A stretch of 64,000 bases of DNA from an uncultured Clostridium sp. (GTDB taxonomy: Bacteria; Bacillota; Clostridia; TANB77; CAG-465). The first letter of the stretch is position 1. Each line of letters opens with the position of its first letter. A program made the translations under genes and the position numbers. Positions 41,849 through 52,400 of this stretch are shown one piece after another. The stretch is from assembly GCA_900553785.1 (NCBI GenBank), contig USES01000002.1, positions 1 to 64,000 of the forward strand, read 5' to 3'. The notes beneath the pieces were generated by a model that saw only the letters and a list, made by a program, of their open reading frames with translations, ran no database searches and was not told where the DNA came from.

Positions 41849-44290
41849 GTGAGAGACAATATTAGTATCATATTTGCAGCTATATTTGCAGTATTGCTTC
41901 TTATAGTATTTCCTTTGTTTAGTTTGTTAACTAGGCAAGATAGTATTTCATACAACAAAGTTTTAACACTTACTACAGAGTTTGTAGATAGTGTTAGAAC
42001 TAAAGGATATTTTACTGAACAAGAATATACAGATTATTTGACAGGTTTATCTAATACTAGAAACACATATAAAGTAGAATTGGAATGTCATAAAAAAATA
42101 CTAATAAAAGATGTTAATAAATATACTAAGGAAAACCCTGTTTGGGTTGAAGATACAGCTATATATTATAATAGTTTTGTTGAAAATGAGTTGAAAAATT
42201 CTAAAGTAGTAAGTCTTGAAGAAGGGGACGAGTTTTACATAAAGGTGTATAACACAAATATAACTACAGCAAGTCTTATGTATAACTTTTTCTTGAATTC
42301 AAGAATTCCAAGGAAAGTAATAAATATTGGATATGGCGGAAAGATTTTAAAAACTTCTGGAAATACGTTTGCTAAGACAGTGTTTAATTCATCATATACA
42401 CCTTACATTACTTTTAGTGAGGTAACAGATAGCACAGGAAAAGAGTTTAAGAGATGTTATGATCAAGAAGCTGGAACTTACCAAATGCAGTATTGTGTTA
42501 GAAATATAAATGTAGAAGAAGATATCAACAATCCTATTAAAGTTAACTTTAAGATGCATAATTTTGCTAAAATAGGAGATATATTTATTGATTCAAGAGC
42601 ATTTTCAGAAAACATTGAATATATAAGAGAAGAAATAAAGAAAAAGGTTAATTTGAGAGGAAATTATATTTATTCATATGAAGTTAGTGTTGATGACTTA
42701 AAGTTTGTTAATGACAATATAGAAGGAACTATAAAGATATCAAATATAAGAATCGGAAGTGGAGCTTGGAAAACGACAGCATATATAGTTATAGAGTCTA
42801 ATTTAGGTACAGGAACTACTGGTGCAGCTTCATCAGAGGGAACAACTGAGGAGTTAACTTTTAAAAGAAGAGACTTGGCATCAAATATGGAAATTACAGG
42901 ACCATATTTAAGTAAAGAAACCACAGAAGTTCTAACTACAGCACTAAAAAGCAAGGAAAAAGTATACTTTAAAATAACATTAAGAGATAGTGAAGAAATT
43001 AAAAAGTTAATACTAACTGAAAATGGTAAAAACATTGTAGACGATGTAAACATAAGAAGCAGTAAAGAGTATAAAACTGAAAACTTTGAGATTAAAATAG
43101 ACAAAGCAACAAATGCTCCAAGTTTACAAGAGTATTGGGTTGAAATTACTCCAACTGTAGAATTTGAAAATACTAGCATAATAGGCAAAAAAGAGTATGA
43201 ATTACAATTGATAGCGTACGCTGATACGTATGTAGATTTAAATGAAACACTTGAAGTTAAGTCTGTATCTAGCGTAGTAGTGTGGAGACTAGTAGAGTCT
43301 GACATTAAGTGTATAAGTATTAAAGCAAGTCCTGAGAACAGTGCAAAAGAAGTAGTAGTAAATAATTTATTCACAATAAGATTTAATGCAGGAAGTTACA
43401 GAAAAATCAATAATTATGGAGTGTTAAAATTCTTTAATGACTTAAAAGATTTGGGATTGCTTTACATTTCTGTTGAAGGAAAAGATTCTTTAGTTGATTA
43501 TGACATAAAAAATGTGGAAGTTACCTCAGGTAATAACCCTTCATATAAAGTAACAGTATCTTGTAAATTGGCGGGAAGACCTGAGAAAGCAACAGTTAAT
43601 GTAAATTTTGCAAATACTGATGGCAGCATAAAAACTGCTAAATTTAGAAGTCACATAAATGTTCCAGAGCACAGTTGGTATGTTGAAAAAAATGATAAAC
43701 CTGGATTTTGTTTTCGTAGAAATGATGCATATGGATATGATGAAATATTTTTGTGGGAAGATGCCAGTGTTGAATATATAGATATGCAAGGTAACGAATA
43801 TCCAAGCTATTATGATTCTGACGTTACGAAAGAAAAAATTACAGAAAGCATAAGAAAATATGGTGGATTTTATTTTTCATCTGTTGTAAAAAGTGTGAAC
43901 GTATCTAGAGCTTCGGCTGAGTCAAACTTTTATAAAGTATGGAGTGATTCAAAAAGGACAGAAGTAGGTAGAAATGGCTTTTTAGGGAATATGTTCTTTT
44001 CTTCTGTTATGTATGATTGGCAACTAAGGCTGGTATTAAGAAATTCAAGGATGATGGTTACCAGAACATCTTCTGGGTATGTAGTTTTAGCTAATATACA
44101 AGGTGAAAACGTAGAAACTGCTATGAAAGTCAATTATTCGAGCACTTCGGATAAGTATAACTCTAATGGTGAAATGATTAGAATAAATGAAAATGAGAGT
44201 TATTATAAACCAACTATTAAGTTACAGACAGTAATAAACTTGGCACGTAACAATTTAGCAATGTATACAAAAGTGCTATATATAAAATAA
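41849..44290 (+). CDS. Large membrane-anchored surface protein C
   Basis: 813 aa from a GTG with AGGAGG upstream. One N-terminal membrane helix (IIFAAIFAVLLLIVFPLFSL), then TEFVDSVRTKGYFTEQEYTD and NTYKVELECHKKI, a pattern I associate with Tad-type pseudopilin-like proteins of clostridia. The middle is beta-rich, with several Ig-like stretches. The C-terminal 150 residues (IRKYGGFYFSS, FYKVWSDSKR) resemble the SUMF1-like protein at 31340 in one small motif, YGGFY. Probably the body of an appendage or adhesin; function unknown. Confidence 0.5.
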   Translation: MRDNISIIFAAIFAVLLLIVFPLFSLLTRQDSISYNKVLTLTTEFVDSVRTKGYFTEQEYTDYLTGLSNTRNTYKVELECHKKILIKDVNKYTKENPVWVEDTAIYYNSFVENELKNSKVVSLEEGDEFYIKVYNTNITTASLMYNFFLNSRIPRKVINIGYGGKILKTSGNTFAKTVFNSSYTPYITFSEVTDSTGKEFKRCYDQEAGTYQMQYCVRNINVEEDINNPIKVNFKMHNFAKIGDIFIDSRAFSENIEYIREEIKKKVNLRGNYIYSYEVSVDDLKFVNDNIEGTIKISNIRIGSGAWKTTAYIVIESNLGTGTTGAASSEGTTEELTFKRRDLASNMEITGPYLSKETTEVLTTALKSKEKVYFKITLRDSEEIKKLILTENGKNIVDDVNIRSSKEYKTENFEIKIDKATNAPSLQEYWVEITPTVEFENTSIIGKKEYELQLIAYADTYVDLNETLEVKSVSSVVVWRLVESDIKCISIKASPENSAKEVVVNNLFTIRFNAGSYRKINNYGVLKFFNDLKDLGLLYISVEGKDSLVDYDIKNVEVTSGNNPSYKVTVSCKLAGRPEKATVNVNFANTDGSIKTAKFRSHINVPEHSWYVEKNDKPGFCFRRNDAYGYDEIFLWEDASVEYIDMQGNEYPSYYDSDVTKEKITESIRKYGGFYFSSVVKSVNVSRASAESNFYKVWSDSKRTEVGRNGFLGNMFFSSVMYDWQLRLVLRNSRMMVTRTSSGYVVLANIQGENVETAMKVNYSSTSDKYNSNGEMIRINENESYYKPTIKLQTVINLARNNLAMYTKVLYIK

Positions 44291-44306
44291 AGGAAGGAGG
44301 TAAAAA

Positions 44307-45557
44307 ATGAGATTAACAGATTTAGCGTTAATTTTTGCGGTAGTGTTACTACCAATAGTAATAATTGTATATGTAAATACTTCTTTTGTTGTGAGAGCAG
44401 AAAGAGAAGAGATGTATTACAAAAATCTAATTACTTCAGCTGTAACAGATGCCACTGATGCAATGAAGAAAGTAGAAAACGATGATAGTAAAATAGATTA
44501 TGGTTATTCTGGAATTGTAAACAACAAAATAAGTATAAATGCTGATATTGCAGTTGATACATTTTTTACTTCTTTATACAATAATTTAGGAATAAAGGGA
44601 AATGCTGGCTCTGAATTGGCACTAAAATCATATATTCCAGCTTTAGCCGTAATAGATTATGATGGAATATATATATATTCTGCTGAAGAAGATTCAAGTG
44701 GAAATACGGCATATGTATTGAAACCTAAAAAGTATTTTACATATATGTATTACATAGAAAAAACTGCAGATGTATCAGGAAATTATAAATATGAGATGAA
44801 GGAATATACTAAGGATTCTGACATATCAAAAGCAAATGCAAACTTAATATACCAAGTAACATTTACACAAGATGATTATGTGTATTTAAAGGTTTATGAA
44901 ATAAAAAGCGGAAAACTTACAGATATATCAACTAGTCAAAATATAGAGTATAAAAATTCATTTTACTTAACAGATTCTTTAAATAATGATTGGCTAGTTG
45001 GTGAGAGTAGATACTTGTATAGTTTACGAGGAGGAATAATTTCTAGTAAATTATCTGAAGTTGTGAAAGAAGTCTCAGAAAAATTGCTTGAAATGCGTAA
45101 AGAAGTAATAGCTAAAATTTGTATGCAGGAACTATCTTATGCAGTTAATGCGCATAATTACTATGCAAGAAAAGCAGGAGTTAAATATAACTTTACGTTT
45201 GGAATAGAATCAGATGCAGACTGGTACGAAACTGTAGATGGAGTTGGAATGGTTGCTGTGGTTCAAGGAATTTCTCTTGGAAATAGATATCTAAACTACA
45301 GTGCATATAGTGCTACAGATTTGACTGTTGCAAAGAAATATTATTTGACAAATACTATGGGTAATATAGAAAGCGATGAATATGCAGCTATAGGTGAATA
45401 TCACTATTATCACTCAAGAGAAGATTGTCCGATTTATACTACGTATTTGGAATATGTTGAAAACAAAAAAATAGATAGAATAATTCCTAGTTTTTTTTAT
45501 AACAAAGAAGAGGCTGCAGCAAATGGATACAAACCATGTTTTGTTTGTAAACCTTAA
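44307..45557 (+). CDS. Membrane-anchored surface protein D with Ada-like zinc motif
   Basis: 416 aa, one N-terminal membrane helix (LALIFAVVLLPIVIIVYVNT), a globular outside part (PALAVIDYDGIYIYSAE), and a C-terminal end HSREDCPIY, FYNKEEAAANGYKPCFVC. The spacing of His, Cys and the final C-x-x-C, with F-x5-A and GYKPC, matches the small metal-binding domain of Ada-like and micro-nuclease proteins. GGAGG precedes the ATG. Follows protein C by 16 bp; no terminator is visible after it. Confidence 0.55.
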   Translation: MRLTDLALIFAVVLLPIVIIVYVNTSFVVRAEREEMYYKNLITSAVTDATDAMKKVENDDSKIDYGYSGIVNNKISINADIAVDTFFTSLYNNLGIKGNAGSELALKSYIPALAVIDYDGIYIYSAEEDSSGNTAYVLKPKKYFTYMYYIEKTADVSGNYKYEMKEYTKDSDISKANANLIYQVTFTQDDYVYLKVYEIKSGKLTDISTSQNIEYKNSFYLTDSLNNDWLVGESRYLYSLRGGIISSKLSEVVKEVSEKLLEMRKEVIAKICMQELSYAVNAHNYYARKAGVKYNFTFGIESDADWYETVDGVGMVAVVQGISLGNRYLNYSAYSATDLTVAKKYYLTNTMGNIESDEYAAIGEYHYYHSREDCPIYTTYLEYVENKKIDRIIPSFFYNKEEAAANGYKPCFVCKP

Positions 45558-45569
45558 TTGTAAATTTTG

Positions 45570-45598
45570 TTGACACTAATTTTTGTTTACTATATAAT
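45570..45598 (+). promoter_or_regulatory. Consensus promoter, twin 1
   Basis: TTGACA (45570-45575), 17-bp spacer, TATAAT (45593-45598). Nearly the same 31-bp stretch occurs at 49301-49331. Confidence 0.85.
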
Positions 45599-45627
45599 AA
45601 CTTAAGAAAATGAGAGGTAATGTCACA

Positions 45628-47001
45628 TTGAATAAAAAAGAGATGAAACAGAAGGTAATAAAAAAGAATCCGGCTAAATCTTCTAAAAAAAGAGTAAGGA
45701 CTATATCAAGAAAACTAAATAAAAGAGATTTAATAGCATTAGGTATTATTGCTGTAGCTATAATAGTTGGAATTATATTTTTAGTTAGAAATATAGTTAT
45801 AACTAATATGTACTCATATTATACGGATAAGATGGTTTGGTATGGATACGATAAGTTGTATGATAATGAAGAAGCAAAATCTACCGAGGCAGTATTGTCA
45901 GATGAAATTGCAAAAATGGTATCTGGCGTGCTATATAATAAAACTAACAAAGATAGTGCAAAAAACAATATATTTACTGAAGATAAGGACAAATTGTCTG
46001 TTAATGAAGCTTGGATAGAATTTGCAAAGTCTATTCCAATATCTGAAGCTGGAAATATAACTTTAGGTAAAAAGGCTTCAAAATTACAAGTTGCTAAAAT
46101 GATTATACAAGGGATAGAGAGAGTATATTTGAAGCAAATTGAAATAACAGAACCTTTAAATGAAAAATATAGAAAAAACTTTAGCCAAGATGAATTAGAT
46201 GTGATAGATAAGGCTATAAGTTTAGGAATATTGAAAAACAGTCTTAGTGATGTGAAAAAAGAGGGTATGATTAAAGGCGAGTTAAACAAGATGTTAATTA
46301 TTGCTTCAGAGAAGTACTCAATGGTATATTATAAAAATATAAATGTAAGTGATACAGTAGCATCTCTAGTAACTGCTAAAGATAAACTTCCTAAGAATTC
46401 AGATATATATCCTTATGTTATAGATAGTATTCCGACTGAGATATATGAAATAGAAATGCCTGAAATGCAGTCAAGTATAAGTGTTAACCCTAAAGAAACG
46501 TATTATATATATCATGAAAAGTACGATGATACAGAGAGAAATTTGGTTAATTATTTTAATACTATTTTAAATGTGGATTATAGAACAATAGATGTAGATA
46601 CTCTTATTGAAAAGATAAATCCATATGTTGCATATAATATAAATTCAAAGGTGGGAGATAATTATCAATATAAGGAAACAATAGAAAAATACGTTGAGTA
46701 TGTAAAAGAAAACAGTATTGTTTTATCCGGAAAAGTTACGCCACAGCTACCTATTGTATATTCAAATGGAATGATACATTACGTAAGATGCAAAATAGAT
46801 TTTGAAGTTGTAGAATCAAAAACAAATCAAAATTTGTTACTTTGGGATAAGGGAGTTACATATAATAAAAATAAGGTAAGTGTATACACAGATATTGCAG
46901 TGTCTCCTACGCAGTATTCTAAAGCGTTTAGATTGTTTAATGAAATAGGAACGATGCAGTGCATTGTAAAAGATTCAGAAAATGCAATAACAGTAAAGTA
47001 A
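45628..47001 (+). CDS. Membrane-anchored protein with SLH-like region, paralog 1
   Basis: 457 aa from the TTG at 45628 (AGAGGT about 9 bases upstream; the ATG at 45610 would leave a leader of only about 5 nt). Basic N-terminus, one membrane helix (LIALGIIAVAIIVGIIFLV), then a helical SLH-like part (LGKKASKLQVAKMIIQGIER, AISLGILKNSL). The C-terminal half (LPKNSDIYPYVIDSIPTEIY, NVDYRTIDVDTLIEKINPYV, YVEYVKENSIVLSGKVTP) is paralogous to the convergent gene at 47039-49123. Probably surface-exposed; function unknown. Confidence 0.6.
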   Translation: MNKKEMKQKVIKKNPAKSSKKRVRTISRKLNKRDLIALGIIAVAIIVGIIFLVRNIVITNMYSYYTDKMVWYGYDKLYDNEEAKSTEAVLSDEIAKMVSGVLYNKTNKDSAKNNIFTEDKDKLSVNEAWIEFAKSIPISEAGNITLGKKASKLQVAKMIIQGIERVYLKQIEITEPLNEKYRKNFSQDELDVIDKAISLGILKNSLSDVKKEGMIKGELNKMLIIASEKYSMVYYKNINVSDTVASLVTAKDKLPKNSDIYPYVIDSIPTEIYEIEMPEMQSSISVNPKETYYIYHEKYDDTERNLVNYFNTILNVDYRTIDVDTLIEKINPYVAYNINSKVGDNYQYKETIEKYVEYVKENSIVLSGKVTPQLPIVYSNGMIHYVRCKIDFEVVESKTNQNLLLWDKGVTYNKNKVSVYTDIAVSPTQYSKAFRLFNEIGTMQCIVKDSENAITVK

Positions 47002-47038
47002 AAGTGCCCTAGAAATTTATTCTAGGACACTTTTTTTG
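47000..47038. terminator. Bidirectional terminator between paralogs
   Basis: AAAGTGCCCTAGA (47001-47013) with TCTAGGACACTTT (47021-47033), one mismatch, then T-run. Confidence 0.8.
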
Positions 47039-49123
47039 TTACATCAATGTGTTACAAATTCTCGTAATTTGGTCGTAGCCCATTGCCACGTAAACATCGC
47101 AATAGCGAACTGACGAGTTTTGAGTACCCATTACATAGAATAAGTATCTTGAGAAAAACAATTTGGGACTTTCAACTTCAGAACTTATCACGTCTAGCTC
47201 TAATTTTGTACGAACTAGAAAAGGTTGTCTGCGGAATGCAAAAGGTAAAACCAAAGTAGCTTTTCCTTTCATTATTATTTTGTTCTCCTTCACATATTCA
47301 ATGTACTTCTTCACAGTATCAAGATATAGATAGGTTTTCTCATGAGTTATTTCATCTGTGTTAGAAGACTTGAGATCATAATATACATACGGTCTAAGAT
47401 CATACAAAAAATCTTCGAGGTTTATTGTACGATAGTCTATATTTAAAATTACATCAAAGTATTTTTCTATATAGTACAATGAATTGTAAGTAAACCTATT
47501 CATCTTATACGTATATATAGGATCAACAGCAGTCTCCTGGTCATCTGTGCCTTCTACATGTTTGGTGTAAGGAAGAGTCTCAAAACATTCGTATACTTCT
47601 TTTGGAGCAACATCCAAAATGTAAGGAAATACGTCTGCATTTTTAGGCAAAAGAGCAGGATCAGTTACTAAGTTTAATCTTTCACTTCCTTGTCTTCTGT
47701 TATTTGTAGGTACGAAAGTTGAAAATTGCATTGCATATTTTATGAGCATTTTTTCGAATTCTGCTTGGGTAATCTGAGAAGAATTAAAATCTTCAGCATT
47801 ATTTTCAATTAAGCCAAAATTGATGGCATAATTTAAATAATAAATATATTCGTCACTTAATCCTTTCGTAAGTTCAGTTTTAATAGCCGTTTTACATATT
47901 GGAGGTACTTTAAAGGAATGGATTGCTTCTGTTGCAAGAACAAGTGCTAAATTCTTTTTTGATGCGTCTTTCTCAAACTTTTCATAATTCCTTGAAAAGT
48001 AAGCATCACTATTAGTTTTTCTAGAAATGAATTTTTCATATTCTTTCAAGCATTCCTCAGAATTTGGATCCAGCAATTTTTTTTCTGGTTCTGCAAAAGC
48101 AGGAGCTTTAGCAACTGAAACTTGGTAAATTATGTACAACATCTCTTTAGCTGTCATGTATCTGTCAGCTGGATGCGGAACTAAATACAGATAGTCAAAG
48201 TTAACAAGTTCTCTTATTCGGGCACTCCATTCAGGTGCAATTGTGTTGTACGTTTCAACCGTTGCGCCATTCTTTTCTAACTTTCTTTCATACTCGTCTT
48301 TGTTAATGTGTATACGTCTGTTAGGGAAACAAATTCTGGCAAGTACGGTTATGTATTCGTTAAGTGAAATTTCGCCATAAGGATTAAACATTCCATACTC
48401 ATTACCAGCAAAAATCCCCAAATTAAACAGTTCAAGCACACCATCAAAGTTTATAGTGTCTGGTGCAGAATTGTCTACATCTACGATTCTACTTAGCGAG
48501 TTTATAGGTTCACCTACATTTACTACTTTAAAAAGACGGGTAAGAATAATTTGAATTTGTTTGCGATACATGTATGGATTGATATTAATAAAAAAGTCTG
48601 CTGTGGATGCGCTTTCAGGTATTTTATCATCATTCAAAAGAATATGTTCTTCTTTTGTGATAATGCCTTCTTTTTGCAAGTAGTTTAATTTTGATGACCA
48701 GCTGTCTGCTGAGTTATCTGGCTGGTTATTATACGTGATAAGAAATTTGTATGCAAAGTTAATGATGTCTTTATATTCTATTTTAGTATTATAGTATGCT
48801 GTACGTGTTATACTACCATCACTATTGCTTTTGCCAATGTAATAAGGTGATTTAATTTCGCTAAAACCTATTTCATAAAGGTGAATGAAATCTTCTTTAC
48901 ACCAATCAGCAATGTTTAGTTTTTCAAAGATTTCATCATCTGGTGAAATAGTTGCTACCTTTTTGAAGTTTGAATTCAATGGGGTATACGGATCAATGTT
49001 TTCTTCTTGTACATTAACATTTGTGTTAGCTTCTTGTGATTGTTTTGCTTGCACTGCAAAAACATTTGGTACTGACGTTGCCATTATACAAGCAACGAGA
49101 AGTAAAGAAAGTAATTTTTTCAT
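47039..49123 (-). CDS. Secreted SLH-domain protein, paralog 2
   Basis: 694 aa. Signal peptide MKKLLSLLLVACIMATSVPN with likely cleavage after VFA. An SLH-like repeat is clear at FNLGIFAGNEYGMFNPYGEI followed by SLNEYITVLARI, with weaker ones before and after; SLH domains hold proteins on secondary cell-wall polymer. The C-terminal 230 residues (LPKNADVFPYILDVAPKEVY, NIDYRTINLEDFLYDLRPYV, YIEYVKENKIIMKGKATLVL) are paralogous to the gene at 45628. The ATG has AAGGAG upstream. Probably a cell-surface component. Confidence 0.7.
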   Translation of the reverse strand: MKKLLSLLLVACIMATSVPNVFAVQAKQSQEANTNVNVQEENIDPYTPLNSNFKKVATISPDDEIFEKLNIADWCKEDFIHLYEIGFSEIKSPYYIGKSNSDGSITRTAYYNTKIEYKDIINFAYKFLITYNNQPDNSADSWSSKLNYLQKEGIITKEEHILLNDDKIPESASTADFFININPYMYRKQIQIILTRLFKVVNVGEPINSLSRIVDVDNSAPDTINFDGVLELFNLGIFAGNEYGMFNPYGEISLNEYITVLARICFPNRRIHINKDEYERKLEKNGATVETYNTIAPEWSARIRELVNFDYLYLVPHPADRYMTAKEMLYIIYQVSVAKAPAFAEPEKKLLDPNSEECLKEYEKFISRKTNSDAYFSRNYEKFEKDASKKNLALVLATEAIHSFKVPPICKTAIKTELTKGLSDEYIYYLNYAINFGLIENNAEDFNSSQITQAEFEKMLIKYAMQFSTFVPTNNRRQGSERLNLVTDPALLPKNADVFPYILDVAPKEVYECFETLPYTKHVEGTDDQETAVDPIYTYKMNRFTYNSLYYIEKYFDVILNIDYRTINLEDFLYDLRPYVYYDLKSSNTDEITHEKTYLYLDTVKKYIEYVKENKIIMKGKATLVLPFAFRRQPFLVRTKLELDVISSEVESPKLFFSRYLFYVMGTQNSSVRYCDVYVAMGYDQITRICNTLM

Positions 49124-49300
49124 AATAAAATCTCCTTTTAATTATAATTGAGATAAAATAAACTTCGCTAACATTCTATCACCAATACCAAATTATGTCA
49201 ACAAACAAATTTAAATTTTAATTTTTTCGACAAAAGTCGACAAGAAAAATAGTGATAAAAAACAAATTAAAATAAATACTAAATATGTGATGAAATTGCG

Positions 49301-49329
49301 TTGACACTACTATTTGTTTGCTATATAAT
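49301..49329 (+). promoter_or_regulatory. Consensus promoter, twin 2
   Basis: TTGACA (49301-49306), 17-bp spacer, TATAAT (49324-49329). Spacer and surroundings differ from twin 1 at only a few bases. The leader to the ATG is about 78 nt. The rest of the 49124-49413 gap shows no gene. Confidence 0.85.
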
Positions 49330-49413
49330 AAGGCAAGAAGTAGCTGTAAAAGAAGAAAAATTGATATGAACAAAACGTTAAATATTTAACGATAATTATA
49401 CGGGGGTAAATGT

Positions 49414-52400
49414 ATGAAACTAAAAGGAAAGTTTTTAACATCGATTGCTATGTTTATGCTTTTTGTTTGCATGCTTAAAAGCGTACTGGCGGTGGGCTCT
49501 GTTTATCAGACAATAATAAAGTATGACACAAATGAAAGTGCTCTTATATATAGAACTATAGCTAGACCGCACACAAGTACACTTAACATTTTTGACAAAT
49601 ATAATGATTGGAAAGCAAGCTTTGTTGATTCTGCCGAGCCAACTTGGCAAACATATAAGGCTAAGGATCTTATATTTACCAAAGGTGAAATAGGCGTATA
49701 TGGAACTTCATCTAATTCCCCTTTTGGTTATGCTAGGTTTTTGCAATCTGATTCTAATGATTCAGAATCTCAGAACGCTTTTTTGAGCTCTGATCCAGCA
49801 GCTGTTAAAAAATGGGTTGATACAGGTTACGCTGAAGGAAGAATAACGCATGTAAAAAATGCAACTGTTGATGACAAAAAATATAGTGATTCAGATAGTC
49901 ATGTACCAACACCAATGTTTTATGCATATAGCAATAACTCAGGTACTCCTCGAGCAATTATGTCATATCTAAATAAGGAATCTTTTGATAATTATAATGC
50001 AAACACAATAAGTTCAGTTGGAGCTAGCAAAGTATTTCCATTACTTTTTAATTATATTGCTGACCCTGATAATAAGGGATACCTTTGGGTAAGACCTTTT
50101 AATAATTCTGTTGCACAGTTCTCAGTAAGTGGTGTTGTACCATTTAAAACTATAAGGGCAATGTTATATACGACAGACGCTAATTTAGCAAATAAAATGC
50201 CAAGTTCAAATGACAGTGTAACTAATTCGTATTATATAGAAGATGTGTATTTAGAACCTACAGTTACACAACAATTATTAGATTATTATAATAATTGTCA
50301 AGATCAAGGTAATCAAAATTGTAATGTGTATGTTAGTGCAATTCCAGCAACAAACGCTATATGGAGTGATAGTGCTAGCACGAAATTCTATATGTTAACA
50401 CCTGCTTCGTTCTTGTATTCAAAGGTAAGAGATTTTTATGGTAATGGATGGTCTGCAGGAACGTTAGGAAGAGATAACGATGGTTTGGGTTCTGGATTAA
50501 ACCTTTGGGATAATAAATTAGTTTTGCCAACTGATGTTAGACACAATAAGAAAATAGTAGTAAATCATATTGCTGTGGATAAAGACAGTAAAAAACACAT
50601 AACATATAGGTTGCTAGAGTCAGAAGAAAGAGCGGTAGAAACTTTAACAGCAGGAAATAATAGTTCTAGTTTTTACGATATAAATAGTTTGTATTTAAAT
50701 AGTGATAAAACCTTAACTGGAAGTGTAACAAAAAGTAAATTATTAGTTGATAAAACAACTATACAAGAAAACATGTTACAATATGAAATAATAGCACCAA
50801 ATGCAAATACTAAGTATAAAGTAAATAAATTGACTAATCTTGACTATGGATATAGTTATGTTGGATATATAGAAGATACACTTACAAAAATAGAAATATT
50901 AAATGGCAGTAGTACATATTTTGAAAATAAGTATAAGGCAAAAAAACAAGGGGATCCTATTTTTGATATTCCAGATGATACGGATGAAATCATAATTAAC
51001 TTATTTTACGAAATGGATGTTAAAGATGTAAACGTAATAAATAAAGTTTGTAAAGATAATGATGGAATATTACAAACAGGTGAGGGAAGTTGTGTTACTA
51101 TTGAAGGAAATAAACAAATAGATTTAATACATCCAGAAAATCAAAATCATAGTGTGGTACAGTTCAATGGAAACACAAATGAAGAAAAATATACTGTAAA
51201 TGCAGCTTATGATGTAGAAGCAGAAAATGTAAATACAGAAACATATGAATACGTAGGATATGAGCTTAAGTTAACAAAAAACGGTTCAGAAAGAATAATA
51301 AGAAATAGTAAAGAAGAAAGCTGTATAGCTACTGCTAAAGAGACCGAAACAGATGAAGTAACTATTACATTTTACTATACACGAAAAGCTACAATAACTA
51401 AAAAGCCAGAGAGCAAGCCAAATCCTGATGTTCCGGGAACGCTAACAGTTTTAAGTACCAACCCTACAGACAGAACATGTGAAGGCAATTTATACTCTGT
51501 ACCAACGAATGCAAGGGATAACACAAATGATATATATGTAGGAATAAAAAACACACCAACGTATGTCTTAGCAGGTATAAATGTAGAACAAAAAGACACA
51601 AAGAGTAGCAGTCACAAAGTAAAAATAAATTTGACTATAAACTTTGGACCAAAGCCAAATGTAAAGACGTGGACAATAGAAGTTCCATATTCTTTATCGT
51701 ATTACGCAATACAAGAGTTGTTGATATATAAGTATAAAGTGGCGGAAATATATAGTTCTGGAATGGCTAATACAAAAGGAGAACCACTATTTAATGAGAA
51801 GGTTTCTAGAATAACACCAGTTAAGACTTCTGAGTTGACTCTTAATGCAAGTGCAAATTCTAAGATATCCTATACAGATACAAATAACTGGAAAAACTAC
51901 TTAGTAACAAGCTTTAAAACAAATTATATTATTCCAAATGTTAACCCAATAGATTTTTATGAAAATAAGTATGGAAGAACAATTTGGTATGATTTGTATG
52001 GAGGAAAGAAGGAGACAAAAACATACACTCAAAAAGATCAATCTATAGACACGTATATAAAGACAGATTTAAGCAATGCGTATAGGAAAATAACGCTAGA
52101 TGGTAGCGTAGATATATCAATCAGTCTCTTGGATAGTAAAATTTTTGGTTATATAGATACAGGAAATGATGTGTTAGAAGAACAAGATTTGATAGATAGA
52201 AAACAGTACACAAATAGATGTATAGAAAATTTGAATTCAGCAAGAGAGGATTATAGAAGAGCTGTAAGTGAATATAACGCTGCTGTTGAAAGGTACAATA
52301 AGGCAGAGGCTAGTAGGAAGAAGACGGATATAGTATGTACTACTAATGAAGAAACTGGGGAAGAATCTTGTTCTATTATAACGTTATCTTGTTCAGATGA

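Noticed and set aside
42670..43374. 234-codon minus-strand frame inside surface protein C
   Set aside because: Lies wholly inside a gene on the other strand, lacks a ribosome binding site, and its composition is that of a shadow frame.
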